Shown piece by piece: positions 8,119-16,001 of a stretch of 19,577 bases of DNA. The DNA is taken from NCBI GenBank assembly GCA_035286745.1, contig DATECU010000190.1, positions 1-19,577 of the forward strand, given 5' to 3'. The number at the start of each line of letters is the position of its first letter. The first letter of the stretch is position 1. Below the pieces are notes generated by a model. The model searched no databases and had not been told where the DNA came from. It was given only the letters and a program-made list of their open reading frames with translations. This DNA comes from DATECU01 sp035286745. Lineage in GTDB: Bacteria; Acidobacteriota; Vicinamibacteria; Fen-336. The translations under genes and the position numbers were made by a program.

Positions 8119-8133
8119 GGGCTCCGGGAGCCC
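8119..8133 (+). terminator. Short hairpin after the DUF4388 gene
   Basis: GGGCTC at 8119-8124 pairs perfectly with GAGCCC at 8128-8133 around a three-base loop, starting four bases after the TAG stop. A C-run follows, not a T-run, so it is a weak candidate for an intrinsic terminator or an mRNA 3'-end stabiliser. Confidence 0.25.
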
Positions 8134-8139
8134 CCCGCG

Positions 8140-8147
8140 TATACAAT
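8140..8147 (+). promoter_or_regulatory. Candidate -10 box upstream of the SPOR gene
   Basis: TATACAAT at 8140-8147 contains TACAAT, five of six matches to the -10 consensus, in an otherwise GC-rich gap. A start about 8154 would leave a 20-base leader that includes AGAGG at 8163-8167. No convincing -35 is seen 16-18 bp upstream, so this is moderate evidence for a second transcription unit (SPOR gene, lipA, lnt). Confidence 0.35.
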
Positions 8148-8173
8148 AGAGGGCGTTCTGCGAGAGGTGCCCG

Positions 8174-8857
8174 GTGGCCCAAGACGACTACTACTACGAG
8201 ATTCAGCTCACCAACAAGCAACTGGTGTTCTACTTTCTTGCCGGCGCGACCGGCCTGATCCTGAGCTTCCTGGCCGGGGTCATGGTGGGTCGCGGGGTCG
8301 ATGCCGCGGCTGGCGAGGTCCAGGCCAAGTCCACCGCCGTGCAAGAGGAGAGGGTGGTCACCGAGGAGGCCACACCGGCGCCGCCTCCGGTGCAGGAACT
8401 GACGTACGCCCAGCGGCTGGAGGCCGAGAAGGTCGATGAGGGCTTGGCCAAGCCGGCGGCGGGAAGGGACACCGGGAAGCCCGCGGTCGCGGCGCCCTCA
8501 GTCGCCCCCGTGAAGCCAGCTCCCGCGGCTGCGGTGAAGGCGAGCCCGGTGCCGGCCAAGGCCTCGCCCAAGCCGGTCGAGGTCAAGCCCGTCCCCGTCA
8601 AGTCGGCTGAGGCGAAGCCCGCCGCCGCCGGCGCCTTCACCATCCAGGTGGGCGCGTTCAAAGACCGGGCCTCGGCGGAGTTGGTCATGACCCGGCTCAA
8701 GGGCAAGGGCTTCGCCGCTTATGTGGTGGCACCAGCAGCCACCGACGGGCTGTTCAACGTGAGAGTCGGGTCCTATCAGGCTCGGAGCGACGCCGAACGC
8801 GTGCAGGTCCGACTCCGCGACGAAGAGAAGTTCAAGCCCTTCATCGTCAAGCAGTGA
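8174..8857 (+). CDS. SPOR-domain inner-membrane protein
   Basis: The 227-residue protein has a short cytoplasmic N-terminus and one membrane segment (residues about 18-38). A long Ala/Pro/Lys linker follows (about 85-152), then a C-terminal SPOR domain (about 154-226: FTIQVGAFKDRASAE, then FNVRVGSYQARSDAERV). SPOR domains bind denuded glycan strands of septal peptidoglycan, and this layout is that of FtsN- or DedD-like division proteins. I cannot assign it to either. GTG at 8174 is the start: AGAGG (8163-8167) precedes it at a good distance, and the polar Asp/Tyr-rich N-terminus before the membrane segment follows directly. The lipA start overlaps the stop as GTGA, suggesting coupled translation. 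Confidence 0.88.
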   Translation: MAQDDYYYEIQLTNKQLVFYFLAGATGLILSFLAGVMVGRGVDAAAGEVQAKSTAVQEERVVTEEATPAPPPVQELTYAQRLEAEKVDEGLAKPAAGRDTGKPAVAAPSVAPVKPAPAAAVKASPVPAKASPKPVEVKPVPVKSAEAKPAAAGAFTIQVGAFKDRASAELVMTRLKGKGFAAYVVAPAATDGLFNVRVGSYQARSDAERVQVRLRDEEKFKPFIVKQ

Positions 8858-9759
8858 GAGCCGGGTTCCAGGAGGCCGCCCCTGGTCGTCTGCCCTCCTG
8901 GGCCCGCAAAGGCAGCCCACTGGCGTTGGGCGCCCGTGAGGTTCGGGTCCTGCTTCGCGAAGAGAGGCTGGTCACCGTCTGCGAAGAGGCTCGCTGCCCC
9001 AACCTGGGCGACTGCTTCGAGCGGAAGACCGCCACCTTCATGATCCTGGGCGATCGCTGCACCCGGCGCTGCGCCTACTGCTCGATCTCCACCGCCAAGC
9101 CGCTGCCCCCCGACCCCGGGGAACCGGCCCGGCTGGCCGAAGCTGCGGCCCGCCTGCGTCTGCGTTATGTGGTGCTCACCGCGGTGGCCCGGGACGACCT
9201 GGGGGACGGAGGGGCCGGGCACTTCGCGGCCACGGTGGCGGCAGTACGGGCACAGCTTCCGGAGGCGGAGGTGGAGGTCCTGGTCCCCGACTTCAAGGGG
9301 GACCTGGCCGCCCTCCAGGTGGTTCTGGATGCGGAGCCCGACGTCTTCAACCACAACCTGGAGACGGTGCCCCGGCTGTTTCCGGAGGTCAGGCCCCAGG
9401 GGCGGTATGAGCGGAGCCTGTCCCTCCTTGCCGCCGCCAAACGCTTGCGCGCGAATCAGACCACCAAGAGCGGCCTGATGGTGGGGCTGGGGGAGACCGA
9501 CCCGGAGATCTCGGGCGCCCTCCGCGATCTGCGCGCGGTAGGCGTCGACATGGTGACCCTGGGCCAGTACCTGCGGCCCACGCGGGAGCATGCGCCGGTG
9601 GCCCGCTTCGTCACCCCCCAGGCCTTCCGTCGCCTGGAGGACGAGGCCAAGTCCCTGGGGTTCCCGACCGTCTTTTCGGGCGTGTTCGTGCGCTCCTCCT
9701 TCCACGCCGCCGAGGTCTATCGCAACCATCAGGGGGCCGAGATCCCCCCTCGGCCCTGA
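8854..9759 (+). CDS. lipA: Lipoyl synthase (radical SAM)
   Basis: The 301-residue protein inserts two sulfur atoms into octanoyl groups on lipoate-dependent enzymes. Cys43, Cys48 and Cys54 (CEEARCPNLGDC) match the auxiliary 4Fe-4S site. Cys69, Cys73 and Cys76 (CTRRCAYC) match the radical SAM site. RSSFHA at about residues 280-285 carries the conserved C-terminal Ser that binds the auxiliary cluster, with Phe replacing the usual Tyr. Length and motif spacing are normal for LipA. The GTG start overlaps the upstream stop by four bases (GTGA), and no Shine-Dalgarno is evident, so translation is probably coupled to the SPOR gene. No lipB is visible nearby. lnt begins 10 bp downstream. Confidence 0.96.
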   Translation: MRAGFQEAAPGRLPSWARKGSPLALGAREVRVLLREERLVTVCEEARCPNLGDCFERKTATFMILGDRCTRRCAYCSISTAKPLPPDPGEPARLAEAAARLRLRYVVLTAVARDDLGDGGAGHFAATVAAVRAQLPEAEVEVLVPDFKGDLAALQVVLDAEPDVFNHNLETVPRLFPEVRPQGRYERSLSLLAAAKRLRANQTTKSGLMVGLGETDPEISGALRDLRAVGVDMVTLGQYLRPTREHAPVARFVTPQAFRRLEDEAKSLGFPTVFSGVFVRSSFHAAEVYRNHQGAEIPPRP

Positions 9760-9769
9760 GCCGCGGGCT

Positions 9770-11320
9770 ATGGCGAAGGCCCTCCGCAACGACGGTCTGG
9801 CCGCGCTCTCCGGCGTCCTGCTCACCTTGTCCTTTCCCAAGTTCGGCCACTGGGCCGTGGCCTGGGTGGCCCTGGTCCCGCTGCTCGTGGCCTTGACCAG
9901 GGCCGAGACCGGGCTGGCGGCCTTCCGTTCGGGCTACATCGCGGGCGCCGTCTCCTCGCTCGGCCTCGTCTACTGGACCTCCCTGGTCGTGATCCAGTAC
10001 GGCGGGCTGAGCCTGCCCGTCGGAATCGCGATCATGGTGGCCCTCTGTCTGGCGCTCGCCGTCTTCCCCTCGCTCTTCGCCTGGACGATCGGGCGCTGGC
10101 TGCGGGCCTTCGGCCCCGCCGCGCTGCTGCTGTCGCCGCTGGCCTGGGTGGCCATGGAGATGCTGCGATCCCACACCCTGCTCCGCTTCTCCTGGTGTCT
10201 GCTCGGCTACAGCCAGCAGCAGAACCTGCCGGTGATCCAGGTTGCTCGTTATACGGCCGTGTACGGCGTGTCCTGCTTGCTGGTGCTGGCCTCGGCGGTG
10301 CTGGCCTTCCTGGCCGTCGAGGGGCGCCCGGGCCGGCGCATGGCTGCGACTCTGGGCTTGACGATGACGGTGGGGGCGGTTTGGGGCCACGGACTGCTGG
10401 TTCTGCGGCAGCCGATGACCGAGAGCGGCCGTTTGCGGGTGGGCCTGGTGCAGGGTGCGGTGATGCAGGAGGAGAAGTGGGATCCCGCCCTGGCCTGGCG
10501 CAACATCGACCGGCACCTGAACCTCACGCGACAGGCGGCGGCCGCCGGAGCGCGCTTCGTGATCTGGCCCGAGTCCTCGGTTCCCTTCCTGTACGATCGG
10601 CATCCGGAGGTGGCCGAGGAGCTGCAACGGGCAGCCCGGGACCAGGGCATCTACCTCCTGTTCGGCAACGACGACGTGGAGCCGCTCCCCGAGGGCGGTT
10701 ACCGTGCCTTCGTGGGCGCCAAGCTCCTGGATCCCCAAGGCCAGCTCACCTATCGTTACCACAAGATGCGTCTGGTTCCGTTCGGCGAGTACGTCCCCTT
10801 GAAGCCGCTCTTCACCCTGGGCGGTCGTTACGTAGCCAAGCTGGTGCAGCAAGTGGCCGACTTCAGCCCCGGGGTCGAGCCCGCCGTGGGTCTGGTGGAC
10901 GGGCAGCGCTTCGGCACCCTCATCTGCTACGAGGCCATCTTCCCCGATCAGGTGCGGGAGTTCACGGCCCGCGGCGCCGACCTGATCGTGAACATCACCA
11001 ACGACGCCTGGTACGGCCGGACCTCAGCGCCCTACCAGCACCTGGCCATGGCGGCCTTTCGCGCGGTGGAGAACGGGAAGTACCTGGTGCGCGCCGCCAA
11101 CACGGGGATCACAGCGGTGGTGGATCCTCGGGGGCGGATTGTGGAGCAGACGGCGCTCTTCGAGCCGGCGGTGCTGGTTCGCGAGGTGCCGATTGTCTCG
11201 GGCCAGACGTTCTACGCTCGCCACGGCGACCTCTTCGGCTGGACTTGCTTCGGCCTGGCCGCAGCGGTGTCCCTCATCGGCCTGCGCAGCAAGGCGCGAT
11301 GGCTGATCGCTGACCGCTGA
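9770..11320 (+). CDS. lnt: Apolipoprotein N-acyltransferase
   Basis: The 516-residue inner-membrane enzyme adds the third acyl chain to diacylglyceryl-Cys lipoproteins. Several membrane segments fill residues 1-210, a nitrilase-like domain spans about 220-480, and a last membrane segment lies near the C-terminus. The catalytic triad is visible: Glu268 in IWPESS, Lys332 in YHKMRLVPFGEY, and Cys386 in ICYEAIFP. These are within three residues of the E. coli Lnt positions (267, 335, 387). The ATG at 9770 was chosen because the longer open frame from 9590 lies inside lipA. It starts 10 bp after lipA and lacks a strong ribosome binding site, so coupling is likely. It presumably matures the predicted lipoproteins at 4335 and 12499. 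The presence of Lnt supports a diderm cell envelope. Confidence 0.96.
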   Translation: MAKALRNDGLAALSGVLLTLSFPKFGHWAVAWVALVPLLVALTRAETGLAAFRSGYIAGAVSSLGLVYWTSLVVIQYGGLSLPVGIAIMVALCLALAVFPSLFAWTIGRWLRAFGPAALLLSPLAWVAMEMLRSHTLLRFSWCLLGYSQQQNLPVIQVARYTAVYGVSCLLVLASAVLAFLAVEGRPGRRMAATLGLTMTVGAVWGHGLLVLRQPMTESGRLRVGLVQGAVMQEEKWDPALAWRNIDRHLNLTRQAAAAGARFVIWPESSVPFLYDRHPEVAEELQRAARDQGIYLLFGNDDVEPLPEGGYRAFVGAKLLDPQGQLTYRYHKMRLVPFGEYVPLKPLFTLGGRYVAKLVQQVADFSPGVEPAVGLVDGQRFGTLICYEAIFPDQVREFTARGADLIVNITNDAWYGRTSAPYQHLAMAAFRAVENGKYLVRAANTGITAVVDPRGRIVEQTALFEPAVLVREVPIVSGQTFYARHGDLFGWTCFGLAAAVSLIGLRSKARWLIADR

Positions 11321-11346
11321 AAGCCCCCACGCCGGTCCGCTACAAT
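11317..11346 (+). promoter_or_regulatory. Candidate sigma70-type promoter for prfB
   Basis: CTGAAA at 11317-11322 (four of six to TTGACA) overlaps the lnt stop. It is followed after 18 bp by TACAAT at 11341-11346 (five of six to TATAAT). A start near 11353 would give a leader of about 13 bases carrying CGGAGG at 11355-11360. Spacing and -10 quality are good and the -35 is moderate. Confidence 0.45.
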
Positions 11347-11354
11347 ACCCACAT

Positions 11355-11360
11355 CGGAGG
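11355..11360 (+). promoter_or_regulatory. Ribosome binding site that sets the prfB TTG start
   Basis: CGGAGG lies five bases before TTG 11366-11368. The frame from this TTG encodes a typical RF2 N-terminus (MSDELTQRFEDLAARAADV) and leads straight to the frameshift site, so it identifies the true start. Confidence 0.7.
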
Positions 11361-11365
11361 AACTC

Positions 11366-12491
11366 TTGAGCGACGAACTAACCCAGCGATTCGAAGACCT
11401 GGCAGCGAGGGCCGCGGACGTCCGCGGCTATCTTTGAGGAGGACAAGCTCAGAGGCGAACTGCACGCCCTCGAGGAGCGCATGGCCGCGCCGGAGTTCTG
11501 GGCCCACCAAGCTGAAGCCCAGAAGGTCCAGAGACGCCGAAAGCGTCTGGAGGCCGACCTCGAGCTGCTGAAGCGCATCAACAGCCAGGAGGGCGACACC
11601 CGGGTCCTCTTCGAGTGGCTGGCGGCCGGCGAGGCGGTCTTGCCCGACCTGCGAGCCGCCCTGGAGGGCCTGGAGGGCACCATCGCAGGTGCCGAGTTCC
11701 AGAAGATGCTGGGGGGCGAGCACGACCGGGCGAACGCCATCCTCACCATCAACGCCGGGGCCGGGGGCACCGAGAGCCAGGACTGGGCGGAGATGCTCTT
11801 GCGCATGTATCTGCGCTGGTGTGAAAAGCGGGGCTTCAAGCGCGACATCACCGACATCCAGGCGGGAGATGAGGCCGGGATCAAGAGCGCGACGGTGTTG
11901 GTTCAGGGCGAGTACGCCTACGGCTATCTCTCAGCCGAGGTGGGCGTTCACCGTTTGGTGAGGATCAGCCCTTTCGACTCGGCGGCCCGCCGCCACACCT
12001 CCTTCGCCTCGGTCTTCGTGTGGCCGGACCTGGACGAGGAGATCGAAATCGAGATCCAGGACAAGGACCTGCGGGTGGACACCTACCGCTCCAGTGGGGC
12101 CGGCGGCCAGCATGTGAACGTGACCGACTCGGCGGTCCGCATCACTCACATCCCCACCGGGATCGTGGTCTCCTGCCAGAACGAGCGCAGCCAGATCCGC
12201 AACCGCGATGTGGCCATGAAGGTGCTGAAGGCCCGGCTCTATGACCTGGAGCGGCAGAAGCAGCAGGCCAAGCTGGACGCGGTCGAGGCCTCGAAGATGC
12301 AGATCGCCTTCGGCAGCCAGATCCGGTCCTACGTCCTGCATCCCTACCGGATGATCAAGGACCATCGCACCAAGCACGAGGTGGGAGACACCGATCGCGT
12401 GCTGGACGGGGATCTGGACGGCCTGATCAAGAGCACGCTGATCGCCAAGGCCAAGGGAACGCTCGGCCAGCCGGTGGTGGCTGACGACTAA
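11366..12491 (+). CDS. prfB: Peptide chain release factor 2, read by programmed +1 frameshift
   Basis: RF2 terminates translation at UAA and UGA codons. The gene is in two frames. The first runs from TTG 11366 through 23 codons to CTT 11432-11434 and then the stop TGA 11435-11437. A +1 shift on CTT omits T 11435 and continues from GAG 11436 to TAA 12489-12491, giving 374 residues (E. coli RF2 has 365). The stop-recognition motif SPF is at residues about 201-203 and the peptidyl-tRNA hydrolysis motif GGQ at about 246-248, close to E. coli 205-207 and 250-252. SPF, not PxT, marks it as RF2 rather than RF1. The in-frame TGA lets RF2 limit its own synthesis: when RF2 is scarce, the ribosome shifts. 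An ATG at 11481 would give a protein about 38 residues short and is not the main start. Confidence 0.95.
11417..11437 (+). promoter_or_regulatory. Programmed +1 frameshift signal of prfB
   Basis: TAT CTT TGA (11429-11437) matches the core of the classical RF2 shift site, in which tRNA-Leu slips from CUU to UUU. The usual Shine-Dalgarno-like AGGGGG before TAT is replaced here by CGCGGC, and the base after TGA is G instead of the common C. So the slippery codon and stop are kept while both stimulatory parts look weakened. Confidence 0.9.
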
Positions 12492-12498
12492 CGGGGGT

Positions 12499-13446
12499 GT
12501 GGTCACGCCGACTCGTCAGGTGACCCGGACCCGGCAGCGGCTTGTGGTCGTGGCTGCGAGCCTCTTGATCCTGGCCTGCGATCAGGCGGTGGCGCGCCGG
12601 GCGGAAGAGGGGCCGGGACCGGGACCCCAGTTCCGCCTCGTCTACGAGCGGGTCAAAGGCGGCAATCAGGACCTGTACCAGGTGGAGACAGGCACCGGCG
12701 CCGAGCGGCGACTCACCCATCATCCAGGCGAGGATGGCCTGCCGCGCTTTACCCCGGACGGACGGAGGGTGGTCTTCAGCTCCGATCGCAGCGGCAGCTT
12801 CCAGCTCTACGAGGTGGCGTTGGCGGGAGGAGAGCCCCGCCGACTGCGGACCAACGACTCCACCGAATGGCAGGCGGACCTGTCACCCGACGGCGGCACG
12901 CTGGCCTTCCTCTCGAAGAAGGATGGTCCGGAGCTGCTGTTCCTGATGGACGTCCGCTCACAGGTCGAACGGGTGCTGGTACAGCATGGGCACCGCACGA
13001 TCCTTGGCAACCCGCACTTCGGCCCGGACGGGCGTCAGCTCGTCTTCTCCTCGAACCGGAGAATCGGTCACCAGATCTACCTGGTCGAGGTGGCGAGCGG
13101 CAAGGAACGACGGCTGTCGGCGTTGGGTCGCGGCGGCTGCGAGCCTCGGTTCCATCCAGACGGGACCAAGGTGGTCTACGTGAGGCGCGGGCACCTCAGT
13201 GACCGGAGCAAACTGGTGGAGCACGATCTGGCGACCGGCCGCGAGCGGGTGCTCTTGGACTGGCCGGCCCTCAACTACGACCCCGTGTACTCGCCCGACG
13301 CCAGCGAGCTGGCCTTCGCCTCGAACATCACGGGCGAGTACGCCATCTACCGGCAAAACCTGACGACAGGCAAGTCCTGGCAGGTTACGGTAGGACCCGG
13401 ACCAGCCCGCTATCCCGACTACCAGCCGCCGGTCGCCACCCGCTGA
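12499..13446 (+). CDS. TolB-like PD40 beta-propeller lipoprotein
   Basis: The 315-residue protein has a basic N-terminus, a hydrophobic stretch (residues about 15-25) and a good lipobox ILAC with Cys27, so it is probably a lipoprotein. The mature part consists of about six PD40/WD40-like repeats. Recurring signatures are PRFTPDGRRVVFSSDRSG, ADLSPDGGTLAFLS, PHFGPDGRQLVFSSNR, PRFHPDGTKVVYV and PVYSPDASELAFAS. Such propellers occur in TolB and many periplasmic binding proteins. The N-terminal TolB domain that normally precedes the propeller is missing, so I do not call it tolB. GTG at 12499 is seven bases after the prfB stop, with a G-run immediately upstream. An alternative GTG at 12520 would also leave a usable signal peptide. 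It is probably cotranscribed with prfB. Confidence 0.8.
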   Translation: MVTPTRQVTRTRQRLVVVAASLLILACDQAVARRAEEGPGPGPQFRLVYERVKGGNQDLYQVETGTGAERRLTHHPGEDGLPRFTPDGRRVVFSSDRSGSFQLYEVALAGGEPRRLRTNDSTEWQADLSPDGGTLAFLSKKDGPELLFLMDVRSQVERVLVQHGHRTILGNPHFGPDGRQLVFSSNRRIGHQIYLVEVASGKERRLSALGRGGCEPRFHPDGTKVVYVRRGHLSDRSKLVEHDLATGRERVLLDWPALNYDPVYSPDASELAFASNITGEYAIYRQNLTTGKSWQVTVGPGPARYPDYQPPVATR

Positions 13447-13491
13447 CGATTCGGGCCTCGCGAGTCGCGCGTGGGATACCTCGCAGGCGGG

Positions 13492-13620
13492 AGCTGTCAG
13501 CATTCGGCGGTCAGCACTCAGCAACGGCAACGAAGGCGGGGAAGCAGAATGGCGGTCAGTCCGATTCGCTCGCGGCGACCTCGGGTGCCGTCCGTAGCTG
13601 ACTGCTGGCTGCTGACAGCT
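13492..13620. repeat. 129-bp element with imperfect inverted ends in a convergent gap
   Basis: AGCTGTCAGC at 13492-13501 is repeated perfectly in inverse at 13611-13620. Extended to 24 bp (13492-13515 and 13597-13620), the arms match at about 20 positions. TCAGC units recur inside the left arm. The 80-bp centre shows no convincing gene. The element fills most of the 191-bp gap between two genes that end face to face. It resembles dispersed intergenic palindromic repeats (REP- or MITE-like), but only one copy is in view. It could also act as a bidirectional transcription end. Confidence 0.6.
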
Positions 13621-13637
13621 AGAGCTGATGTTCCGCC

Positions 13638-15923
13638 CTACAGCTTCCCACCGCCTCCCCAGGCCCGAGGCTCGGTGCCGGCCACGAAGGGCTCCATGTG
13701 GACGCCGGGGACCCCCGGCGAGGCCGGCCGGCCGGCCCCGTCGACCGGCACGAACACGATGTTGGCGGGGACCGAGAACTCCTCGATGGCCTTGTCCTTC
13801 ATGGCCTCGCCCCAGAAGTCGATCCAGATAGGCAGCGCGGTGCGGGCTCCGTCCTGCCCGCGGCCGAGGCTGTCCTTCTTCTCGTCGAAGCCAACCCAGA
13901 CCCCCGCCGCCAGTCCCGGCTCGAAGCCGACGAACCAGCCATCGGTCCAGTCGTTGGTGGTCCCGGTCTTGCCGGCGATGGGCCGCTTCAGGCTCTTGGC
14001 CCGGACCGCGGTGCCGCGCTCCACCACGCCGCGAAGGAGGCTGGCCATGATGTAGGCGGTCTCCGCCCGAATCGCATCCTTGGCCTGAGGCCGCACCTCC
14101 TCCACGATGTTGCCCTCGCGGTCGGTGATGCGGGAGATGAGCATGGGCTTCATGCGCAGGCCTTGGTTGGCGAAGGTGGCGAAGGCGCCGCACATCTCCA
14201 GCACGGTGGCTTCCCCGGCACCGATGGCGATGGGGAGATAAGGGGGGAACTCACCCATGAGACCTAGCTTGTGCGCATACTCTATACCCACCTGCACGCC
14301 GACCGCCTGGAGGGTCTTGATGGCCGGGATGTTGCGGCTCTGTTCGATGGCCCGGCGCACCGGGATGGGGCCCAGGAACGTGAAGTCGTAGTTGTGGGGT
14401 GCCCACACGCCCTTGTTGTCGGGGAAGGAGATGGGGGCGTCGACGATGATGGTGGCGGGCGTGTAGGCTGCCCTTTCCACGGCGGCGGTGTAGACGATGG
14501 GCTTGAAGGCCGAGCCCACCTGACGCATGGCTTGAGTCGAGCGGTTGAACTTGCTCCGTTCGAAATCGTAGCCGCCCACCATGGCCTTGACCGCGCCGGT
14601 CTTGGGATCGAGCGCCAGAAGCGCCCCCTCGATCTTGGGTTCCTGCTCCAGGACCACTCTGGCCAGCTTCTTGGTGCCTTCTTCGGTCAGCGATTCGATC
14701 TGGAAGAGCGCCACCCTGCCCCGGGGCAGGAGATCGGAGACCGTGCGCTTGCCGGTCCACTCGATCTCCTTGGGCCCCACCCTCGCCTGGTAGTCGCCGA
14801 GCTGGACCACGGCCAGGCTCCGGTCCGAGGCCAGGACCACGCCTCGCACCACATCGCCGGCCGCGAAGGGCCGGTCCCAGTCATCGAGGTGGACGGGATC
14901 GGGGAACTGGCCGTCCTTCAGGATCGAGGACGCGGAGGGAACGAAGCCGCGGATCCGGCGGTCGAGCCGGCGCAGACCGTTGGCCATCGCCTTGTTGGCG
15001 GCCCGCTGCATGGCGGCGTCGAGGGTGGTGTAGACACGGAGGCCGCCCTGGTAGATGCGCTGGCTGCCGTACTCGCGCTCCAGGTACTTGCGCACCTCCT
15101 CCAGGAAGTAGGGGGCGATCGATGGCGGGTCCTTGCGGATGCGGAGCCGGAGCGGTTCCGACCGGGCCTGGTCGGCCTCCTCGCGGGTTATGTACTTCTC
15201 TTCGACCATGCGCTCCAGGACGTGGTTGCGCCGCTGAATGGCCCGCTCCGGGCGCTCCAGGGGTGAGAGGCGCGAAGGGTTCTGGGGTAGGCCCGCCACC
15301 AGGGCTGCTTCGGCCAGCGTGAGGTCCTTGATGGGCTTGCTGAACAAGAACTCGGCAGTGGCCTGGACCCCGTAGTTGCCGTGACCGAAGTAGACCTGGT
15401 TGCAGTAGAGGGTGAAGATCTCTTCCTTGGTGAAGTTCTTCTCGATCTGGAAGGCCAGGATGATCTCCTTGATCTTCCGCTCGTAGGTCTTCTCGGGGGT
15501 CAGGAACAGCACCCGCGAGAGCTGCATGGTCAGGGTGGAGAAACCCTGACCGCGGCGGCCCGACCGGAAGTTCGACACCGCGGCGCCGGGCACTCGCCAC
15601 AGGTTGATGCCCAGGTGTTTCCAGAAGTCCGCGTCTTCCACCGCCACGATGGCGTTGCGCAGAACGGGTGGGATGTCCTTGAAACCCACCACCACTCGCC
15701 TCTCGATGGCGAACTCGCCGATCAGCTCGCCATCGCTCGCGAACACCTGGGTGATGATGTTGGGCTCGAAGTCCTCGAGGGAGGCGACCTGGGGGAGATC
15801 GCTCTCGTAGGCGAAGAAGATGCCGACCAGGGCGCCCAGGATGATGGCCAGGGCGAAGAGCGCGGTGATGCCGGCGCGGCGGAGTCCTCCGAAGCGGCGG
15901 CCGGTCACAGGTGTGGAGGCCAT
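13638..15923 (-). CDS. mrcA: Bifunctional penicillin-binding protein 1A
   Basis: The 761-residue class A PBP polymerises and cross-links peptidoglycan. It has a cytoplasmic N-terminus and one membrane segment (residues about 18-38). The GT51 glycosyltransferase domain (about 60-230) has Glu96 in VEDADFWKH as the likely catalytic Glu, and GQGFSTLTMQLSR further on. An OB-like linker follows (about 325-430). The transpeptidase domain has Ser471 and Lys474 in GSAFKP, SRN at 529-531, and KTGT from 652. The nucleophile is Ser471, the beta-lactam target. The C-terminus is Pro/Gly-rich. All catalytic motifs are intact and the length is normal. There is no Shine-Dalgarno at a useful distance before the ATG. 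A -10 box ends seven bases before it, suggesting a leaderless transcript. Confidence 0.95.
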   Translation of the reverse strand: MASTPVTGRRFGGLRRAGITALFALAIILGALVGIFFAYESDLPQVASLEDFEPNIITQVFASDGELIGEFAIERRVVVGFKDIPPVLRNAIVAVEDADFWKHLGINLWRVPGAAVSNFRSGRRGQGFSTLTMQLSRVLFLTPEKTYERKIKEIILAFQIEKNFTKEEIFTLYCNQVYFGHGNYGVQATAEFLFSKPIKDLTLAEAALVAGLPQNPSRLSPLERPERAIQRRNHVLERMVEEKYITREEADQARSEPLRLRIRKDPPSIAPYFLEEVRKYLEREYGSQRIYQGGLRVYTTLDAAMQRAANKAMANGLRRLDRRIRGFVPSASSILKDGQFPDPVHLDDWDRPFAAGDVVRGVVLASDRSLAVVQLGDYQARVGPKEIEWTGKRTVSDLLPRGRVALFQIESLTEEGTKKLARVVLEQEPKIEGALLALDPKTGAVKAMVGGYDFERSKFNRSTQAMRQVGSAFKPIVYTAAVERAAYTPATIIVDAPISFPDNKGVWAPHNYDFTFLGPIPVRRAIEQSRNIPAIKTLQAVGVQVGIEYAHKLGLMGEFPPYLPIAIGAGEATVLEMCGAFATFANQGLRMKPMLISRITDREGNIVEEVRPQAKDAIRAETAYIMASLLRGVVERGTAVRAKSLKRPIAGKTGTTNDWTDGWFVGFEPGLAAGVWVGFDEKKDSLGRGQDGARTALPIWIDFWGEAMKDKAIEEFSVPANIVFVPVDGAGRPASPGVPGVHMEPFVAGTEPRAWGGGGKL

Positions 15924-15930
15924 GCCTCAG

Positions 15931-15936
15931 ACTATA
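15931..15936 (-). promoter_or_regulatory. Candidate -10 box abutting the PBP1A start
   Basis: On the minus strand TATAGT (15936 to 15931) matches five of six -10 positions. Seven bases separate it from the ATG, so the expected transcription start is at or next to the start codon. No good -35 is seen 17-18 bp upstream, which keeps confidence moderate. Confidence 0.4.
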
Positions 15937-16001
15937 GCTCAGCGCTGGCGCTGGCCCGAGGTGCCGCTCCGCGCTCCGACGCTCGGAAAGCCCGGGGGGG
16001 C

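Noticed and set aside
9611..10852. A 413-codon open frame on the - strand opposite lipA and lnt
   Set aside because: The + strand frames carry intact catalytic motifs; the antisense product is His/Gln/Arg-rich without domains.
11481..12491. prfB starting at ATG 11481, with GAGGAG just before it
   Set aside because: The CTT TGA shift site, the good ribosome binding site at 11355 and the family length all support a start at 11366 with a frameshift.
13457..13464. CTCGCGAG palindrome after the TolB-like gene
   Set aside because: It is too short and has no loop or T-tract, so it does not support a terminator.
12958..14193. A 411-codon open frame on the - strand across the TolB-like gene, the repeat element and the PBP1A 3' end
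   Set aside because: It crosses a repeat and two genes in the wrong frame, with composition typical of shadow frames.
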